64,000 nt of DNA from Bacillus swezeyi (GTDB lineage Bacteria; Bacillota; Bacilli; Bacillales; Bacillaceae). Both the position numbers and the translations under genes were made by a program. The notes beneath the pieces were generated by a model. That model was given only the letters and a program-made list of their open reading frames with translations, made no database searches and was not told the DNA's origin. Shown in pieces: positions 8,912 to 17,169 of the stretch; position 1 is the stretch's first letter, and each line of letters starts with the position of its first letter. Where the stretch lies: assembly GCF_001969815.1 (NCBI RefSeq), contig NZ_MRBK01000004.1, forward strand, positions 310,001-374,000. Reading direction: 5' to 3'.

Positions 8912-9530
8912 AGCTTTTATATTGAAGTCCGCAGGCTTTCTTTAACACTGCGCCAATTTCATAAGACAATTCTTTCGGATGAATGCACAACTTATCTTCA
9001 AGGGGGTGCTTCCAATCGCCGTCCTTTATCAGTTTAACGGCATAATGCCCAGCTGGGTCGTTCTCCGGAAACCACTCTACATCCAACACTAGGTTCTCTT
9101 CATGATGTTTGAGCTGGAGCAGATCCTGTTTAAAATGAGACAGCCATGCCTTGCTGTCAGGGGCTAATACGTCAGGATTTATATCCGTTAATGAGTGATG
9201 GAGTACAGTCCAGCCGGTTGGGATGCGCAGCCTCAGCAAATTGCGGGGGGTTCTCTCTTTCCAAATCACCTCTTCCAACCGTTCGACTAACTCGTCATAC
9301 GGAATATTTGAAATGTCCTGTTTTTGATCGGCATTGAAGATCCGGATGGTATAGCAAAGCTCTCCGACACCATCAACTTGTACGATGTCTGCGGTTTTTG
9401 TATGTTCCAATATCAGCAATTTTTGGCGGCGTTCTCGAATCGGTTTTTGATATAAATGATTTTCTTTTACCTTCCAGCCATCTTGAATTCTTAAAGGATG
9501 CAATTTGAAAAAATAATGAAAGATCGTCAA
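8910..9530 (-). CDS. Uncharacterised protein downstream of the LXG toxin locus
   Basis: The open frame reaches 9602, but the best start is a TTG at 9530 after GGGAAGTGAG, giving about 206 residues. I recognise no domain. It is soluble, rich in Trp and His, with charged segments and a C-terminal half that looks like mixed alpha/beta. It lies last in the minus-strand LXG locus, separated from its upstream neighbour by a terminator. It may be an accessory or second immunity protein; that is inferred only from position. Confidence 0.6.
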   Translation of the reverse strand: MTIFHYFFKLHPLRIQDGWKVKENHLYQKPIRERRQKLLILEHTKTADIVQVDGVGELCYTIRIFNADQKQDISNIPYDELVERLEEVIWKERTPRNLLRLRIPTGWTVLHHSLTDINPDVLAPDSKAWLSHFKQDLLQLKHHEENLVLDVEWFPENDPAGHYAVKLIKDGDWKHPLEDKLCIHPKELSYEIGAVLKKACGLQYKS

Positions 9531-9643
9531 CCGTCTCACTTCCCATATCATGAATAGCCTAAAACGCCATCCCCGCCTCTGGATTTGTCCTCTCAAATAC
9601 AAGCCTATTCGCAGGATTTCGATTTAGAACGGAGACATAAAAA

Positions 9644-9668
9644 AACTTGAAGATCAAATCTTCAAGTT
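9644..9668 (-). terminator. Terminator of the gene at 9667
   Basis: AACTTGAAGAT / ATCTTCAAGTT perfect 11-base stem with six T after it on the minus strand; it overlaps the stop codon. Confidence 0.8.
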
Positions 9669-10452
9669 AGTCTGTCATCTGGTAGATCCTGATTTGGCTG
9701 AGAAGGTCAGAGTTGTGGCTGCTTAAAACAGCAATTTTATCATAAGCGAGAAATCTCCCTCTTAAAAATTTCATCTGCTTCCCAGGTTCCAATGTGATCT
9801 GCTCCCCTTGATTGGACAATTCAATGATGTCTTCTTGTACAAACATTGCCGTTTCACCCGAATAATGGACATCATGAGGTTTATAATTGGATTTCAGAAA
9901 TATGCTGTCCCCGTTGGATGGATACACAGTATATCTGTTGTTTCTGGTATTCGCGATGATTTCCAGCCGATCCATGTCATAGCGGATCACCGGCAAATCC
10001 TTTGTTTCTGACCAAAAAGAGTAGAACGGCTCATATTTGGCCTTTACATAAGCACTATCGATCTTCATAAAAGCATTATCAGTCATGCTGTATCGGTAAA
10101 AATCTTCATCATAGGTGACAAAAACAATCTCATCGCTTCCCCAAACATAATATTTGGACAGAACAGGAAGTTCCGCTTTTACATCGCATGCCTGATGATT
10201 CATGTTTTTCAGGTTGAAATAAAACAATCGTTGTTCATCATGAGAAAAAAGGGCTAATTCTTCCGTCAAGGTGTTTTTATAAGAAGCATCAATGACGATG
10301 TCCTCTAAACCAATCTCTTTTATCACATTTAAATGGGCGTCCAGCACCGTGATTCCTTCATAGTCGTCATTGATGACAATGTTGTCGGAAAACACTTCCA
10401 TAAAATAAATATCTTTTTCAATATCGGTTTGATTAAGTTCTCGTAATTTCAT
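9667..10452 (-). CDS. Candidate immunity protein for the LXG toxin
   Basis: A 261-residue acidic soluble protein with no signal peptide. It is built of repeated short beta-strand-like blocks (for example DYEGITVLDAHLNVIKEIGL), suggesting a beta-propeller-like fold. It starts 21 bases after the LXG toxin stop, with a GAAAGGAAA site, and ends at a terminator. The position immediately 3' of the toxin in the same operon is where polymorphic-toxin immunity genes sit. I do not recognise a named family, so the role is inferred. Confidence 0.65.
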   Translation of the reverse strand: MKLRELNQTDIEKDIYFMEVFSDNIVINDDYEGITVLDAHLNVIKEIGLEDIVIDASYKNTLTEELALFSHDEQRLFYFNLKNMNHQACDVKAELPVLSKYYVWGSDEIVFVTYDEDFYRYSMTDNAFMKIDSAYVKAKYEPFYSFWSETKDLPVIRYDMDRLEIIANTRNNRYTVYPSNGDSIFLKSNYKPHDVHYSGETAMFVQEDIIELSNQGEQITLEPGKQMKFLRGRFLAYDKIAVLSSHNSDLLSQIRIYQMTD

Positions 10453-10473
10453 GGTTATTTCCTTTCAGCACAG

Positions 10474-12330
10474 TTATTTTATGAATTTAGAAATCGATTT
10501 ATTTGGGTCGGCTTTGCTTTCGTCCAAGACACCGCTGATCGGATCCGCTTCCCCTAAATGTTTCCTCCCTGTGCGGTCAAAAACTTCTATATGGGAAGCT
10601 TCCCCTACATGAAGCGTATCACGGTAATAATACAGACCGTCTTTTTCGTAGACTTGAGCGCCCTTCACCCGGATTTTCGTTCTTTTAAAGTCATCACCGC
10701 TGAGAAAAGTCTCATGGTCCTGCGGCACTCTTTTTTCTTTTACATAAGCACGGTTGCTCTTATTGAGCTTCTCGTATAATTCTCTTCTTTTTTCCTTGCT
10801 GTAGTGATTGCCATTATGAGCGACATAATCTTTTTGCGACATGCCTTCCGGTTTCGGGTTCCACTTCGGTTTAGAGCGCCTGCCGCCATCCTTCACCGAA
10901 AACGCCAGCAGATCATGAAGCGGTTTTTTCTCCACGCCGATTCTGCCCAGCGCTGGTCCGGCATGTGTAGCCAGCTGTTCAACGCGGATTCCGACCGGCA
11001 CTTCAATCTTGCCTAGGCTCTTTTTGACTTTGTCGACTGCCTGTTTAGCCCGGTTCAGCTTGTCATTGACCCATTTGCTGCTGTGGGTATTGTGCGGAAG
11101 GTTTTTCACAGGAAGTTTGTCGGCGTAGCGTGCGGCAGCCCCGGCGCCTGTAATGGCAAACGCATTGAATAGGCTTTGTTTGCGTTGTTCATCCGATAAT
11201 TGGTTTCCGAACATATCCCTTCCCGTCATCGCTTCTCCAAAACCGTTCGCTGCGGTTAAACCGTAAATCCCGTATTCCGCTTTTTTCAAGTAGTCAAGCG
11301 ATTTCGCAGATTTGTAAGCGTCAAGGGCATGTTCAGCGGTGTTGAGGCCTTTGGCTGTTTTATAAATGGCTTTGCCGCCTTTAAAGGCACGCCCAGCCCA
11401 GCCGACAACCGGGATGAATCCAGCTGCAGCCATTGCGCCCGCGGAGACCCGCTCTGCGGCGGTAAGCTTTTCACCTGTAATAGGGTCTATTCCTTCTGAC
11501 GCTCTCTTATAATCATAATAGCCCGTCACTTCCCCGGTAAAGGTGCAAGCCGTATCCCACGCTTTTTCATACCATGGCCTGTTTTCCAGCTCCTCCTGCT
11601 CTTTCGCGATCCGCCTTGCATCTTCCTGTTCTTTTTTAATCGTAAGATATTCCGACGTCCCTTTTTCCACTTCATCTTTAAGCTCGTAGATGTCGCTGTT
11701 GTGATAAGCTTTGGCGTCAAAGTAAATGGGAGACGCTTCATTGCCGTGCTGTGTTGCTTGAGCAAGCGCTCCGTACAAGCCCAGAACAAAACGTTCATCC
11801 GTTTCTGATAAAGCGTACTCCGATTTTAAGTCTTCATCAAACTGATTCACTTTTTCAACCGTTTCTTCCCGTTCTTTTTTCGCTTTGTTCAGATGCGTTT
11901 CAAAGGTCTCGGTTGAAAACGTTTCTAACGTTATGATGTCATCGATATCGTCAAAGATTTTTTGCAGCTCTTTTTTTTGTTCCGAAACGATGGACTTTGA
12001 TGTGGTGTAAGCATTTGACAAATCATTTTCTAAAAAGTCACCTTTGACGACCGTATCTCCGAAAAGGTCGAGGTCTTCGGAAGCGCCGGAAATGCCGTCT
12101 AAAAATGCTATCTGTTTATCAATCAGGCCGAGCCATGCATCTGCAACATCAGCCTGAGCCTGATAAAAATCTTTAATGGCTTCAGCGCCTTCTCCCTGAA
12201 AGTCATCTCCCAGATTCATAACACCGTGAAATTGCTTCTTTAAAGCACTGATTTGCTCTCTTAAATCTTGATATTGTTGTAAACGTTCTTTCATCGCAGA
12301 GACCAAGGTTTTTGCTTCGTAGATTTTCAT
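10474..12330 (-). CDS. LXG-domain type VII secretion toxin with colicin-E3/Ntox-like RNase C-terminus
   Basis: A 618-residue protein. Residues 1-200 form the long helical LXG targeting domain, with the start MKIYEAKTLVSAMKERLQQY typical of the family. About 255-400 is a Gly/Ala-rich pre-toxin region (AAAGFIPVVGWAGRAFKGG). The last 100 residues are variable. The end contains YYYRDTLHV...EVFDRTGRKHLGEADP and DPNKS, resembling the D..H...HLGxxDPxTG...DP.K pattern of colicin E3-type 16S rRNA nucleases and related polymorphic-toxin domains. The protein is probably exported by the YukE/Ess-type T7SS into competing Gram-positive cells. The upstream 142-aa partner and downstream 261-aa gene fit the helper-toxin-immunity layout. 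Confidence 0.85.
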   Translation of the reverse strand: MKIYEAKTLVSAMKERLQQYQDLREQISALKKQFHGVMNLGDDFQGEGAEAIKDFYQAQADVADAWLGLIDKQIAFLDGISGASEDLDLFGDTVVKGDFLENDLSNAYTTSKSIVSEQKKELQKIFDDIDDIITLETFSTETFETHLNKAKKEREETVEKVNQFDEDLKSEYALSETDERFVLGLYGALAQATQHGNEASPIYFDAKAYHNSDIYELKDEVEKGTSEYLTIKKEQEDARRIAKEQEELENRPWYEKAWDTACTFTGEVTGYYDYKRASEGIDPITGEKLTAAERVSAGAMAAAGFIPVVGWAGRAFKGGKAIYKTAKGLNTAEHALDAYKSAKSLDYLKKAEYGIYGLTAANGFGEAMTGRDMFGNQLSDEQRKQSLFNAFAITGAGAAARYADKLPVKNLPHNTHSSKWVNDKLNRAKQAVDKVKKSLGKIEVPVGIRVEQLATHAGPALGRIGVEKKPLHDLLAFSVKDGGRRSKPKWNPKPEGMSQKDYVAHNGNHYSKEKRRELYEKLNKSNRAYVKEKRVPQDHETFLSGDDFKRTKIRVKGAQVYEKDGLYYYRDTLHVGEASHIEVFDRTGRKHLGEADPISGVLDESKADPNKSISKFIK

Positions 12331-12382
12331 CGGTCTTAAGCCCTTTCTTTTTTATTGTCGATTGAATCATGACCCTGGAGGC

Positions 12383-12811
12383 CTAGAACAAGCGCCTTGT
12401 TAAATCACTGATGGTGCTGCCCAATTCTTCTAGGGCTTCCTCTCCTTTAGTAAGAAGCTGATCTGCCGTATGCGCCAGCCCCCTTGCAGCGGATAAAGCA
12501 CCCTGCTCTATTTCCAGCAAAACGATCTTGGACTGAATCCTCGTTTTATAGCTTTCATAATCATCGGTTATGATGTTTTGCATCTCATTGTATGCTTCAT
12601 CTCTCGACTCATCAAACGTTTCCGATCGGCTCCCTTGCCATGAGGAACCGAGACTGGGATTGCGAATCTTTTTGATTTCTTCCAAAGACGTATTTTGTTC
12701 CGTTTCAATTTTGTTTTTTGCCCGTTTCAGCCTTGATATCTTTTCTTCAAGATCGGCTGATTGATTTGAAATCGCGGCATGTATTCGATCTAACATATCT
12801 GAATAGCTCAC
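12383..12811 (-). CDS. LXG-associated helical partner protein (DUF5082/YwqH-like)
   Basis: A 142-residue, almost wholly helical, soluble protein. It starts at GTG 12811, nine bases after AGAGGTG. A central SSWQGSRSETFDE turn recalls the WxG hairpin of ESX-type proteins, flanked by long coiled-coil helices. In B. subtilis, ywqH-ywqI precede the LXG toxin gene ywqJ, and such small helical proteins bind the LXG domain for export. Only one partner is present here. Confidence 0.78.
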   Translation of the reverse strand: MSYSDMLDRIHAAISNQSADLEEKISRLKRAKNKIETEQNTSLEEIKKIRNPSLGSSWQGSRSETFDESRDEAYNEMQNIITDDYESYKTRIQSKIVLLEIEQGALSAARGLAHTADQLLTKGEEALEELGSTISDLTRRLF

Positions 12812-12956
12812 TGAACCGTCACCTCTGAATTTAAAATGAGGGGTTATATTTTTGAATATTCACAAAAAGAGATATGTAGGACTTTTTCCATAATTTAAAT
12901 TATAAGGCTGAAAGTAACAGAGATGAATAGGAAAATATACTCTTTTTGAACAGAAA

Positions 12957-12994
12957 AAAACCGCCCGACGTCTAATTGCGTCACAGGCGGTTTT
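12957..12994 (-). terminator. Terminator of the LTA-synthase-family gene
   Basis: Minus-strand stem AAAACCGCC / GGCGGTTTT enclosing a GACG / CGTC inner stem, followed by a T-run. Confidence 0.8.
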
Positions 12995-12999
12995 CGGTG

Positions 13000-14916
13000 T
13001 TATTCGCTTTTTTCTTTTCCATAATGATATTGTGACGGATCAACAGGTGTAAAGTCTGAAAGCTTATGGAATCTCAATAAATCTTTATAAAGAACCTGGT
13101 CAGACAGATCAAGCTGTTCAGACACCTGGGATTTCAGGTTTTCAGTTTCTTGATTTGGTTTCATTTCTTTTCCGGTTTTTGTATCATACACCGTCGTGTC
13201 GATCATTGTGTATTTTGGTGTGACATAGTTGCCGTTTCTGAAGGCAACGGTTTCGTCATGATCTTTAGAAAAGAGATCTGTTCCAAAGTTGATATTGTTT
13301 TTGCTTTCGATTCCTTGCAGGTGAAGAAGTGTCGGCATGACATCCATTTCTCCGCCATACGTATGATTGACTCCGCCTTCTTTGCCAGGCACACGAATCA
13401 AGAGCGGAACGCGCTGGTTCATCGCATTTTGATATGGTGTAATCTCTTTTCCTAATACTTCTTTCATCGCTCGGTTGTGATTTTCAGAAATTCCGTTGTG
13501 ATCCCCATATATGATGATGACGGAGTCATCATATAGACCGGCTTCTTTGAGCTCTTTAAAGAATTCTTCAAGCGCTTCATCAAGATAGCGGGCTGTCTGG
13601 AAGTATCCGTCCACCGTTTTATCACCTGTCGTTCCCTTCTCAAGGGTGGCGTCCTCATCATCCAGAATAAATGGATAATGGTTCGTCAGTGTGATTAAAT
13701 GGGCGTAAAACGGCTGTTTGAGCGATTTCAGCTTCGGAATCGATTCTTTAAAGAACGGCTTATCTTTCAAGCCAAGGTTGACAAGGTTCTCTTCTGACAT
13801 GTCATATGTGCTGGCATCGAAGAATTTGTCATAGCCAATCTGCTTATACACCTGGTCACGATTCCAGAATGACTTGTAGTCCCCGTGCATAACGGCGCTC
13901 GTATAACCCTCTTTTTGATTTAAAATCGCCGGCAGGGATTGATACGTATTTTGTCCTTTTGTCACAAAGGCACTGCCTTCAGGGAGCCCGTAAAGGCTGT
14001 TGTCCATCATCAATTCGGCGTCAGCCGTTTTGCCTTGTCCCGTCTGATGGAAAAAGTTATCGAAATACATCATGTCGTCCTGGCCGTGAGCCAACTTATT
14101 CAGAAACGGCGTGACTTCTTTGCCGTTCAGTTTATAATCAATCAAAAACGTCTGGAAGCTTTCCAGGTGAATCTTGATGATGTTCTTTCCTTCTGCAGCA
14201 CCGAAGTATTCAGCATTCGGCTTCGCATAATGAGAGCTTGTATAATTGACAACGCTCGTCAAATCATCGCTGCTTGCATATGCTTTTTGGCTCGCGTTTT
14301 GAGCGGCCTGCACACCATCATAGACCATGTAATTATAAGGCCCCAGGTATTTGACGATATAATTTCGGTCAAATGTTCTTGTCAAAAGCTCGGGACGGTC
14401 TTTTTCGGCAACGGACAGATTGATGAAAAATAAGAGCACACCGCTCACAACGACGATTGCAGCCCATCTTTTCTTCAAACTGGAAGCCTTGATTTCAGGT
14501 ATCTTCACACATAATGCAATCAATATGACAAGGTCAAGGAAATAGATCGCATCATGGAAAGCCATGATATCAAAAACGCCATCTGACATATTGCCGAGGT
14601 TTCCGGCTTGTTTAAGATTTGCAAAAGTCAAAAAGTCATCAAAGAAACGGTAAAACAGTACATTCGCATATAAAGCGAACGTCATGACAGCATCAATGAT
14701 GATGATCCATACCGCTGAACGCCGGCCTTTCGCAAACAAGGCCAAGCCGAGTGCAGCAATTGTAAAGCTGAATGGATTAATAAATAACAGAATCTGCTGC
14801 GTGGTTCCTTTCACGCCCAAATTAAATTCTAAAAAGTAAGAAGCATAGGTTTTAGCCCATACAAAAATGACAGCTAACAAAAAAAAGCTTAGCTTATGAG
14901 AGAATATTTTTTTCAT
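13000..14916 (-). CDS. Lipoteichoic acid synthase family protein (LtaS/YfnI type)
   Basis: A 638-residue protein. Five N-terminal TM helices (to about residue 155) are followed by an extracellular sulfatase-fold domain. The catalytic Thr lies in TGQGKTADAEL, and metal/active-site segments are visible: YFDNFFHQ, LITLTNHYPF and YGDHNGISENHN. The family polymerises glycerol phosphate from phosphatidylglycerol onto a glycolipid, or primes that chain, on the outer membrane face. The N-terminus looks closest to my memory of B. subtilis YfnI, a stress-induced paralogue, rather than housekeeping LtaS, but I cannot separate the paralogues with certainty. It is monocistronic between two T7SS loci. Confidence 0.9.
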   Translation of the reverse strand: MKKIFSHKLSFFLLAVIFVWAKTYASYFLEFNLGVKGTTQQILLFINPFSFTIAALGLALFAKGRRSAVWIIIIDAVMTFALYANVLFYRFFDDFLTFANLKQAGNLGNMSDGVFDIMAFHDAIYFLDLVILIALCVKIPEIKASSLKKRWAAIVVVSGVLLFFINLSVAEKDRPELLTRTFDRNYIVKYLGPYNYMVYDGVQAAQNASQKAYASSDDLTSVVNYTSSHYAKPNAEYFGAAEGKNIIKIHLESFQTFLIDYKLNGKEVTPFLNKLAHGQDDMMYFDNFFHQTGQGKTADAELMMDNSLYGLPEGSAFVTKGQNTYQSLPAILNQKEGYTSAVMHGDYKSFWNRDQVYKQIGYDKFFDASTYDMSEENLVNLGLKDKPFFKESIPKLKSLKQPFYAHLITLTNHYPFILDDEDATLEKGTTGDKTVDGYFQTARYLDEALEEFFKELKEAGLYDDSVIIIYGDHNGISENHNRAMKEVLGKEITPYQNAMNQRVPLLIRVPGKEGGVNHTYGGEMDVMPTLLHLQGIESKNNINFGTDLFSKDHDETVAFRNGNYVTPKYTMIDTTVYDTKTGKEMKPNQETENLKSQVSEQLDLSDQVLYKDLLRFHKLSDFTPVDPSQYHYGKEKSE

Positions 14917-15233
14917 GATAACCTCTACCTTTTTAACATTTTCTGACCGCTATCTGTTTCAGTCAATGAAACGCAGGAGACGAAATTAATTTATTATTCT
15001 ACTAAAAATCTCAATGCATATTCAAGCATCACGGCTGCTAAAATCCCTCATCAGCTTATGCTTGTACAGCTCCCGGCCTCATCCGAAAACAGCCCGATGC
15101 GGAAAAAATTCCACATTCTATATAGGCAGCCTTTAAGTAAGACGAATCAATTCCCCCAAAGGTTTCAAAAACCTTTTCGAATTTACAGGCGCCATCTGGA
15201 GAATTGATTTGATGGCGCCGTTTTCTGAAACGA
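14917..15233. other. Intergenic region with two hairpins, no gene
   Basis: About 317 bases. It contains a small palindrome AAAGGTTTCAAAAACCTTT (about 15158-15176) and the large hairpin annotated separately. The rest presumably holds the promoter of the LTA-synthase-family gene, but I could not identify a confident one. Confidence 0.5.
15188..15219 (-). terminator. Hairpin downstream of the DUF5381-like pair
   Basis: Perfect nine-base stem GGCGCCATC / GATGGCGCC with a 14-base loop, just after the stop of the gene at 15234. There is no strong T-run on the minus strand. Confidence 0.55.
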
Positions 15234-15803
15234 TTAAATATCTTTATGAAATGTATTCAAATAAGCTTTTCTTTGTGCCTCTGTAAACTGCCCGATCCAG
15301 TCCGCACGCGCTTCCTCTGTCATGTATTGCAAGAGGTGCAGTTCCACCGCTTTATAAAACTCAGGTTCAGGGAGAATGTTGTAAGTCGGAATCCGTACCA
15401 ATCCGTTCGCGCGCGTCTGAATCAGCACATCCATAAAGAAAATGCCTTTCGGGCTATAGCGGTGCCGGCCCATTTTGATGCTTTTGATGTCTTTAATATT
15501 GACGGATTTTTTTCCCGAGAACAGCCGGCCGTCTTCTCCTTCTATGATGCTGAAGATGACGCTTCCTCTCTTCGTGAAAGCGGGAAAAGCGATTAAAAAT
15601 AAGACAAAGAAAAAGAAGCTGAATAATAGCCCTGCGGGTATAGCCAACAGATAAAATTTTGTTTGAAAAGTGATCCCCATATAGAACATCCACAAACTCG
15701 CTGCTCCCAGCCCAAATGAGCCTAGGAATAGCCAGACCCTGAAGAACATTTTGCTTTTTACTTCTATCGGCAATTTGTTATTTCTGATCGTCATTCCCTC
15801 CAA
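15234..15803 (-). CDS. DUF5381-like membrane protein, copy 2; candidate immunity protein
   Basis: About 189 residues. The start is uncertain: TTG 15803 seven bases after AAGGAT, or ATG 15794 three codons in. Two closely spaced TM helices (about residues 20-75) precede a cytoplasmic domain with a PH-like character (GSVIFSIIEGEDGRLF..., MGRHRYSPKGIFFMDVLIQT). The last 95 residues are nearly identical to the preceding gene at 15805, while the N-terminal third has diverged. Placed at the end of an operon encoding a WXG-like protein and a glycine-rich effector, it is a plausible membrane-located immunity protein. Function is not shown. Confidence 0.75.
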   Translation of the reverse strand: MEGMTIRNNKLPIEVKSKMFFRVWLFLGSFGLGAASLWMFYMGITFQTKFYLLAIPAGLLFSFFFFVLFLIAFPAFTKRGSVIFSIIEGEDGRLFSGKKSVNIKDIKSIKMGRHRYSPKGIFFMDVLIQTRANGLVRIPTYNILPEPEFYKAVELHLLQYMTEEARADWIGQFTEAQRKAYLNTFHKDI

Positions 15804-15804
15804 A

Positions 15805-16353
15805 CTATATATCCTTATGAAACTCGCCTAAATAAGCTTTTCTTTGCGCTTCTGTAAACTGCCCAATCCAGTCTGCACGCGCTTCCTCCGTCATGTACGG
15901 CAGGATATGCAGTTCCACCGCTTTGTAAAACTCCGGCTCAGGGAGAATGTTGTAAGTCGGAATCCGCACCAATCCGTTCGCGTGCGTCTGAATCACCACA
16001 TCCACAAAGAAAATGCCTTTCGGGCTGTAGCGGTGCCGACCCATTTTGATGCTTTTGATGGCTTTAATATAGACGGATTTTTTTCCTGAGAACAGCCGGC
16101 CGTCTTCTCCTTCTACGATGCTGAAAATGACGCTTCCTTTCTTCGTGAAGGCGGGAAAAATCATTAAAAAAGTGATCAAACCATAGACCATCCCAAGCAG
16201 TCCGGCGCCTAAGTATAATAATGAATAATTCGATTCGAATTTTACCGCTTCAAAAAAGAGCCATATTCCGACCAAACCGATACCTGCAGTTCCTGCAAAT
16301 GCCCATATCCTGAAGAATATTCGGCTTTTCACTTCAATGATCCGTTTTTTCAC
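15805..16353 (-). CDS. DUF5381-like membrane protein, copy 1; candidate immunity protein
   Basis: A 182-residue tandem paralogue of the gene at 15234, with the same two-TM plus cytoplasmic-domain layout (TM about 13-32 and 40-65). It probably starts at a GTG at 16353 behind AAAGGAGG with a long spacer. Its stop lies one base before the start of copy 2, so the two are almost certainly translated from one message. See copy 2 for the shared C-terminal half. Duplication of immunity genes is common in T7SS effector loci; that role is inference. Confidence 0.75.
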   Translation of the reverse strand: MKKRIIEVKSRIFFRIWAFAGTAGIGLVGIWLFFEAVKFESNYSLLYLGAGLLGMVYGLITFLMIFPAFTKKGSVIFSIVEGEDGRLFSGKKSVYIKAIKSIKMGRHRYSPKGIFFVDVVIQTHANGLVRIPTYNILPEPEFYKAVELHILPYMTEEARADWIGQFTEAQRKAYLGEFHKDI

Positions 16354-16375
16354 CTGTTCCGAAAATAGACCTCCT

Positions 16376-17158
16376 TTATCTCAGCAAACGACTATCTCTC
16401 AATATGATGTTACGAATCTTTTCTTTTTCGGCTACCATAACCGAGAATTCGTTTCTTGCACTTCCTGTGACAAACCATGTATGCTCCGCTCCAGGAATGA
16501 CAAACATTAGATCTCTTACATCAGGAGTATTATCAAGACCATATTCTACAAGCATAACGCTATCCATTTTTCCTTGCCTGAAAACCAGATCTTGAATAAA
16601 AGCTTTAGCGTGAGGATGATCAGCATATTTGACCAGGAATTCATCGGCCAATAACCGCTCTTCACTGGCCCCCTTTAATAATTGTTCAAATTGGTCATTC
16701 TGTAAAGTAAGAACAGTGCCTTTTGCTTCCTGCTCCTCTTTGATATTTAAAAACTGAACGGTCTGCTCAAGAATATCCTCTTTCGAAGACAGCGAACTGA
16801 TGTGATGAACCTGCTGCTCATGAATCAGCTGATGAGCGAATAAACCTTGAGAGGCAACATGGTATGAAACGCTTTCTTCTGCTTCATCGGAAAATTTAGA
16901 TGCTTTAATCGTATAATCAGCATCATTTAAGGCTTGAATAAACGGTTTGCACGGTTCTTTTAATTTATATTGATGCGCTTTATATTCCAACACATCTTTT
17001 GCTAAAAGAGAGCGGCATGAGATTTCAAACATAAATTCAAGCTGCTCCTCCGTCATGTCGGGAAAATACGCCTGTTTCAATGACATTCCCTGTTCAAATA
17101 AGCCTTCACTGTAAAAACAAAAAATCAATTCTTCAATACTTAATTTCAATGTATCCAT
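16376..17158 (-). CDS. EspG-like candidate T7SS effector chaperone
   Basis: A 260-residue soluble acidic protein starting at ATG 17158 after AAGGGGGA. N-terminal helices (SIEELIFCFYSEGLFEQG) are followed by a mixed alpha/beta half with an HTWFVTGSARNEFSVM strand pair near the end. The general layout resembles EspG/DUF5081-type proteins that accompany WXG proteins and act as cytosolic chaperones for specific substrates. It lies between the large effector (17170) and the two membrane proteins, with 11 bases to the effector. Assignment is tentative. Confidence 0.6.
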   Translation of the reverse strand: MDTLKLSIEELIFCFYSEGLFEQGMSLKQAYFPDMTEEQLEFMFEISCRSLLAKDVLEYKAHQYKLKEPCKPFIQALNDADYTIKASKFSDEAEESVSYHVASQGLFAHQLIHEQQVHHISSLSSKEDILEQTVQFLNIKEEQEAKGTVLTLQNDQFEQLLKGASEERLLADEFLVKYADHPHAKAFIQDLVFRQGKMDSVMLVEYGLDNTPDVRDLMFVIPGAEHTWFVTGSARNEFSVMVAEKEKIRNIILRDSRLLR

Positions 17159-17169
17159 ACGTATCCCCC

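Noticed and set aside
14917-15000. ECF (SigM/SigX-type) promoter for the LTA-synthase-family gene
   Set aside because: A TGAAAC hexamer is present on the minus strand, but no matching CGTC-type -10 lies at the required distance.
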